Assembly: GCA_013180625.2 (NCBI GenBank)
Contig: SNVD02009882.1
Coordinates: forward strand, 1 to 64,000
Length of the DNA stretch: 64,000 nt
Source of the DNA: Boswellia sacra
Taxonomy: Eukaryota; Streptophyta; Magnoliopsida; Sapindales; Burseraceae
Direction: 5' to 3'
How positions within the stretch are numbered: the stretch's first letter is position 1; every line of letters begins with the position of its first letter. The notes under the pieces are model-generated. The model worked only from the letters and a program-made list of their open reading frames with translations. It had not been told where the DNA came from and searched no databases. Positions 61,701 through 64,000 of the stretch are shown piece after piece. The position numbers were made by a program, and so were the translations under genes.

Positions 61701-62603
61701 AATCTCAATCCACAAACACAAATAATAAAATAAAAAAGACTATACAGTCGTATCCTTTTTTTTCATATTTGCAGGAGTCATCCGTCAATATATATCCACA
61801 ATTTGCAGAAACAAAAATCCACTAGGTGGTAAACAAGAATTGCAAAGCTTAAGGCACAGGACAACGAAAGACACTAAATCACAAAATGGGTACGTAATCA
61901 AAGCCATTGAGAACCAACCCCACCATATTACCACTAAATTTCATAGCGCAATTTTGCAACTTATACCTGCCTGTGCATGTTGTTAAGCTCCACCACATCA
62001 TGATCCACAATACCCAAGCGCCCTGAAACACAAACCCAATAAAATGGTTCGAAGAAACTCCAAGCTTCAAAGTGCAAAACATGTACATTCAAAAGGTGTA
62101 TAGAACCCTTAAGTCACTCATAGATTTTCTTCTTACCAACCCCACAAGCTGCAAGATATAGCAGAGCTGGCGAGCCTAAGCCGCCGGCTCCCACGATTAA
62201 AATTGAAGATTTTAAGAGATTCGACTGGGCTGCGTCAAAATTAACAAAGGAAAACTTGGAATTCAATAGAAACATTTTAAAACAAAGGTAAATATTTAAA
62301 AAATATTAGTTGAAAAATCAAACCTTGAACTCCGAAAGAAGGAAGCAAGAGTTGGCGACTATAACGGTAGATCATATCCGGTGACAACCCGTGATTAAGG
62401 CTGGAAGCAAGGGTGGAGATTGAAGGACAAGTAGAGCCATTAGAAACGGCGTCGTTTCTCTGCTGTTGGACATTGGACGTCTCACGAAGCTGAGCTTCGA
62501 GGAGGAAAATTCTGTGCTCAATGTCACTCTTAGCAGCCTTCAAGGTTTCGATTTCGCTGAGGATTCGAGACACGTCAGCGCCACAACCCCCGTTTGTCTC
62601 CAT
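55715..62603 (-). CDS. CNX5: Molybdopterin-synthase adenylyltransferase/sulfurtransferase (CNX5/MOCS3/UBA4)
   Basis: Adenylates and then thiocarboxylates the small molybdopterin synthase subunit (CNX7/MOCS2A) and the tRNA-thiolation modifier URM11. It thus serves molybdenum cofactor synthesis and wobble-uridine 2-thiolation in the cytosol. Eleven exons: 62603-62324, 62229-62137, 62022-61967, 61656-61592, 61432-61358, 61231-61153, 60813-60775, 60665-60557, 56843-56725, 56364-56248 and 56107-55715. All are in phase, giving 474 residues (Arabidopsis 464). Features: N-terminal coiled coil (~8-45), ThiF/E1 domain with GAGGLGSP at 107-114, [13 protein letters not shown] (131-143), and zinc ligands CYRC (240-243) and CQVC (315-318). 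Cys254 is a candidate adenyl-transfer cysteine. The C-terminal rhodanese has CRRGNDS with persulfide Cys432. Start METNG is the first ATG. Confidence 0.96.
59090..59764. mobile_element. hAT MITE of the CGTGTCG family, third copy
   Basis: The ends are TAGGAGAGGCAATTCG and, reverse complemented, TAAGGGTAGCAAATTTC. Subterminal words GCTCGTGTCGCGTC, ATGATTATTAAACGGGTTG and TTTTATGTCGTGTTC mark the family. The flanks (GCTGGCCC; ATTAGCCC) agree only partly, so this insertion is older than the 49930 copy. Confidence 0.6.
59371..59470. repeat. 38-bp tandem repeat, ~2.7 copies
   Basis: The unit contains TAAGACATAATTTAAATCCA and CATCATCAAG. Copies begin TAAGACATA at 59394 and 59432, with a partial unit before. 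It lies within the third CGTGTCG-family MITE. Confidence 0.85.
60030..60345. repeat. Unit with direct-repeat borders and foldback core
   Basis: Border words GAAATGTCTTGTGCTAGCT…TTCATTGTTAATTAATG (60034) and GAAATGTATTGTGCTAACT…CATTGTTGGTTAATG (60288) are direct repeats. Between them, CAACTTTTTGG-rich sequence (60111-60170) is an imperfect inverted repeat of AAAAAGTTGAG-rich sequence (60236-60290). This may be a small non-autonomous element; its class is not clear. Confidence 0.5.
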
Positions 62604-64000
62604 ACTTAATGTCAAGTAACGAGGGAAACAGAGCCGTTGTCGAAGATATTGAAGTAAGGTTCAGAAAAACCCTAACTCAGAATCTAAGTCGAGTTGAGTT
62701 GAGTTGAGTTGGGCTGAGCGGACGGCATTGCCTAATTTACTGTTGTCTCTTTGTCTGTTGTGGGACACGTCACAGTTTAATTTGGATTATCAAAGTTAAA
62801 ATCGGGTAAAAGACAATTTAGATTAGTTCTATTAACCCCCATTTTTTCACCTCAGTAGCTTCCATGATTCCATCTGTTATTTAGTAAGACAAACTCAAAT
62901 TTAATTTTAGATATATTTACGATAAGTTTAATTTAATTTTCAATTAATTTTTTTTATCTTATTTACTTCTTATTTGATATAAGATTAATTAAATTATTAT
63001 TTAATTTTTAGTTAAATTATTATTTAACCTTAATAGCCTTTAATTTTTTTTTTAATTTTTGTTTACTACCAATGATACTTAAAAAAAAATGATGATCTTA
63101 ATATTAATCAATTTGTTATCATATATTATTAAATTCTTCAAACTCATATAAAAATAATCAATTAAATATTTTTTATAGAAAAAGAAAGAAAATAAATGAT
63201 TTGATATGTATTGATTAGTGATTGAAATTTAAAAATAAATAAAGATAAATAAATTTTTTAAGAAAAAATATAGAAATGGAAGAGAGAGAGATGGAATAGC
63301 GTGTGTATGTGTCTCTGAGAGAGAGATGAATTTGGTCATTAATTGTGTTAGAAAGAAAATAAAAAAAAAGATAAAGATATAAAAGGAATAATTAAGAATT
63401 TTTATTAAATAAATTAGTTGTATATTAATTATTTTTTATTTTATATTTTTATTATAATTATATTATTATTTAATATTGAGAAGAGAGCTAATGACATAAA
63501 AAATAAAAAATAGGGCCGATGACACCACTTTACAATCTAATATAGAGTCATATTTATAGTTGGGCCTGTTGTATATAATAGGTAGCCCAAATCAAGAGAT
63601 CACTTCAGTCGATTAAAGGCCCAACAAGCAACCAAATCTTTTGTGCTTCTACTCCAATTGCTCCTCTCGTATTCTTCAACCCGCTTTTTCTGTTTCTCAT
63701 CACACATAGATGATAGATCAACGCAAACTGTCATTTAAGGATTCTGTGATGACGGTGTTTGCAAGAGATTGAAGGCGGGTTTTTCATTTTGGTCTCTTGT
63801 AGTCCGAAGTTGTAGTCTTAGTATTTGTACAATAATATGCAGGGCACATGTTCGATTTATTGCTTCAGAGAACTTTTTGTTGGGATTATATCTCTTATGT
63901 GGCTTACGGTTATAAAGGTTCATGATGGAGCTAAAGTCACGGTCTTCTTTTGAGGGTTTGGCTAATAATGGCTTTTAAACATCTGGCATTTCTTGTACCG
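62604..64000. other. CNX5 upstream region and window edge
   Basis: 62604-62760 is the probable CNX5 leader and promoter, with a GAGTT/GTTGA pentanucleotide run at 62690-62712. 62.8-63.5 kb is very AT-rich. From 63.6 kb the composition is more balanced and may be the 5' region of a plus-strand gene that continues beyond the window, but no coding exon could be proven. Confidence 0.45.
62690..62712. repeat. Pentanucleotide microsatellite in the CNX5 leader
   Basis: Four tandem GAGTT units, ~90 bases upstream of the CNX5 ATG, likely in the transcribed leader. Confidence 0.8.

Noticed and set aside
1..64000. CRISPR arrays, operons, rRNA or bacterial-type systems
   Set aside because: The spliced genes, plant families and MITEs show plant nuclear DNA. 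No regular spacer-repeat array or rRNA was found.

Overview
This is nuclear DNA of a flowering plant, almost certainly a eudicot. The genes have many short GT-AG introns in very AT-rich surroundings. The intergenic space is full of small non-autonomous DNA transposons, and the proteins are plant-specific or closest to plant versions. I could not fix the genus; a Citrus-like woody eudicot is a guess.

Layout. 0.8-3.3 kb: a tandemly triplicated, decayed segment. 5.1-7.6 kb and 10.6-13.7 kb: a segmental duplication whose two arms flank a GT61 glycosyltransferase gene (8119-9901, minus) and a small double-stranded-RNA-binding gene remnant. 13.7-17.3 kb: AT-rich spacer with microsatellites, followed by a DUF4408/DUF761 membrane protein (minus). 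21.5-26.6 kb: a condensin CAP-H gene (minus) that reads as recently disabled, with a nested foldback transposon just upstream. 29.2-31.4 kb: a divergent PAP2-family (DUF212) membrane protein (minus). 31.8-42 kb: mostly transposon debris, including a Harbinger-like element with a minisatellite core. 42.4-44.7 kb: GDP-L-galactose phosphorylase (plus) with its conserved ACG-initiated upstream ORF, the ascorbate feedback switch. 48.0-49.0 kb: a bL31-type ribosomal protein (plus). 49.7-51.8 kb: a Mutator-like foldback with a hAT MITE inside it. 52.4-53.0 kb: a STIG1-type secreted Cys-rich protein (plus). 54.0-55.5 kb: a hAT element. 55.7-62.6 kb: CNX5/MOCS3 (minus), one intron of which holds 3.7 kb of repeats.

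The genes are ordinary plant chromosomal neighbours and do not form a pathway cluster. Functions covered are cell-wall glycosylation, chromosome condensation, vitamin C synthesis, organellar translation, pistil or apoplastic signalling, and molybdenum cofactor synthesis with tRNA thiolation. Exon boundaries were worked out by hand from GT/AG sites and reading-phase continuity. In the GT61, DUF212, GGP and CNX5 models every junction is in phase and the length is close to the family norm.

I found no new multi-gene system. The observations most worth following are the three separate lesions in CAP-H, the uORF upstream of GGP, and several transposon insertions that can be delimited to the base by their target-site duplications.
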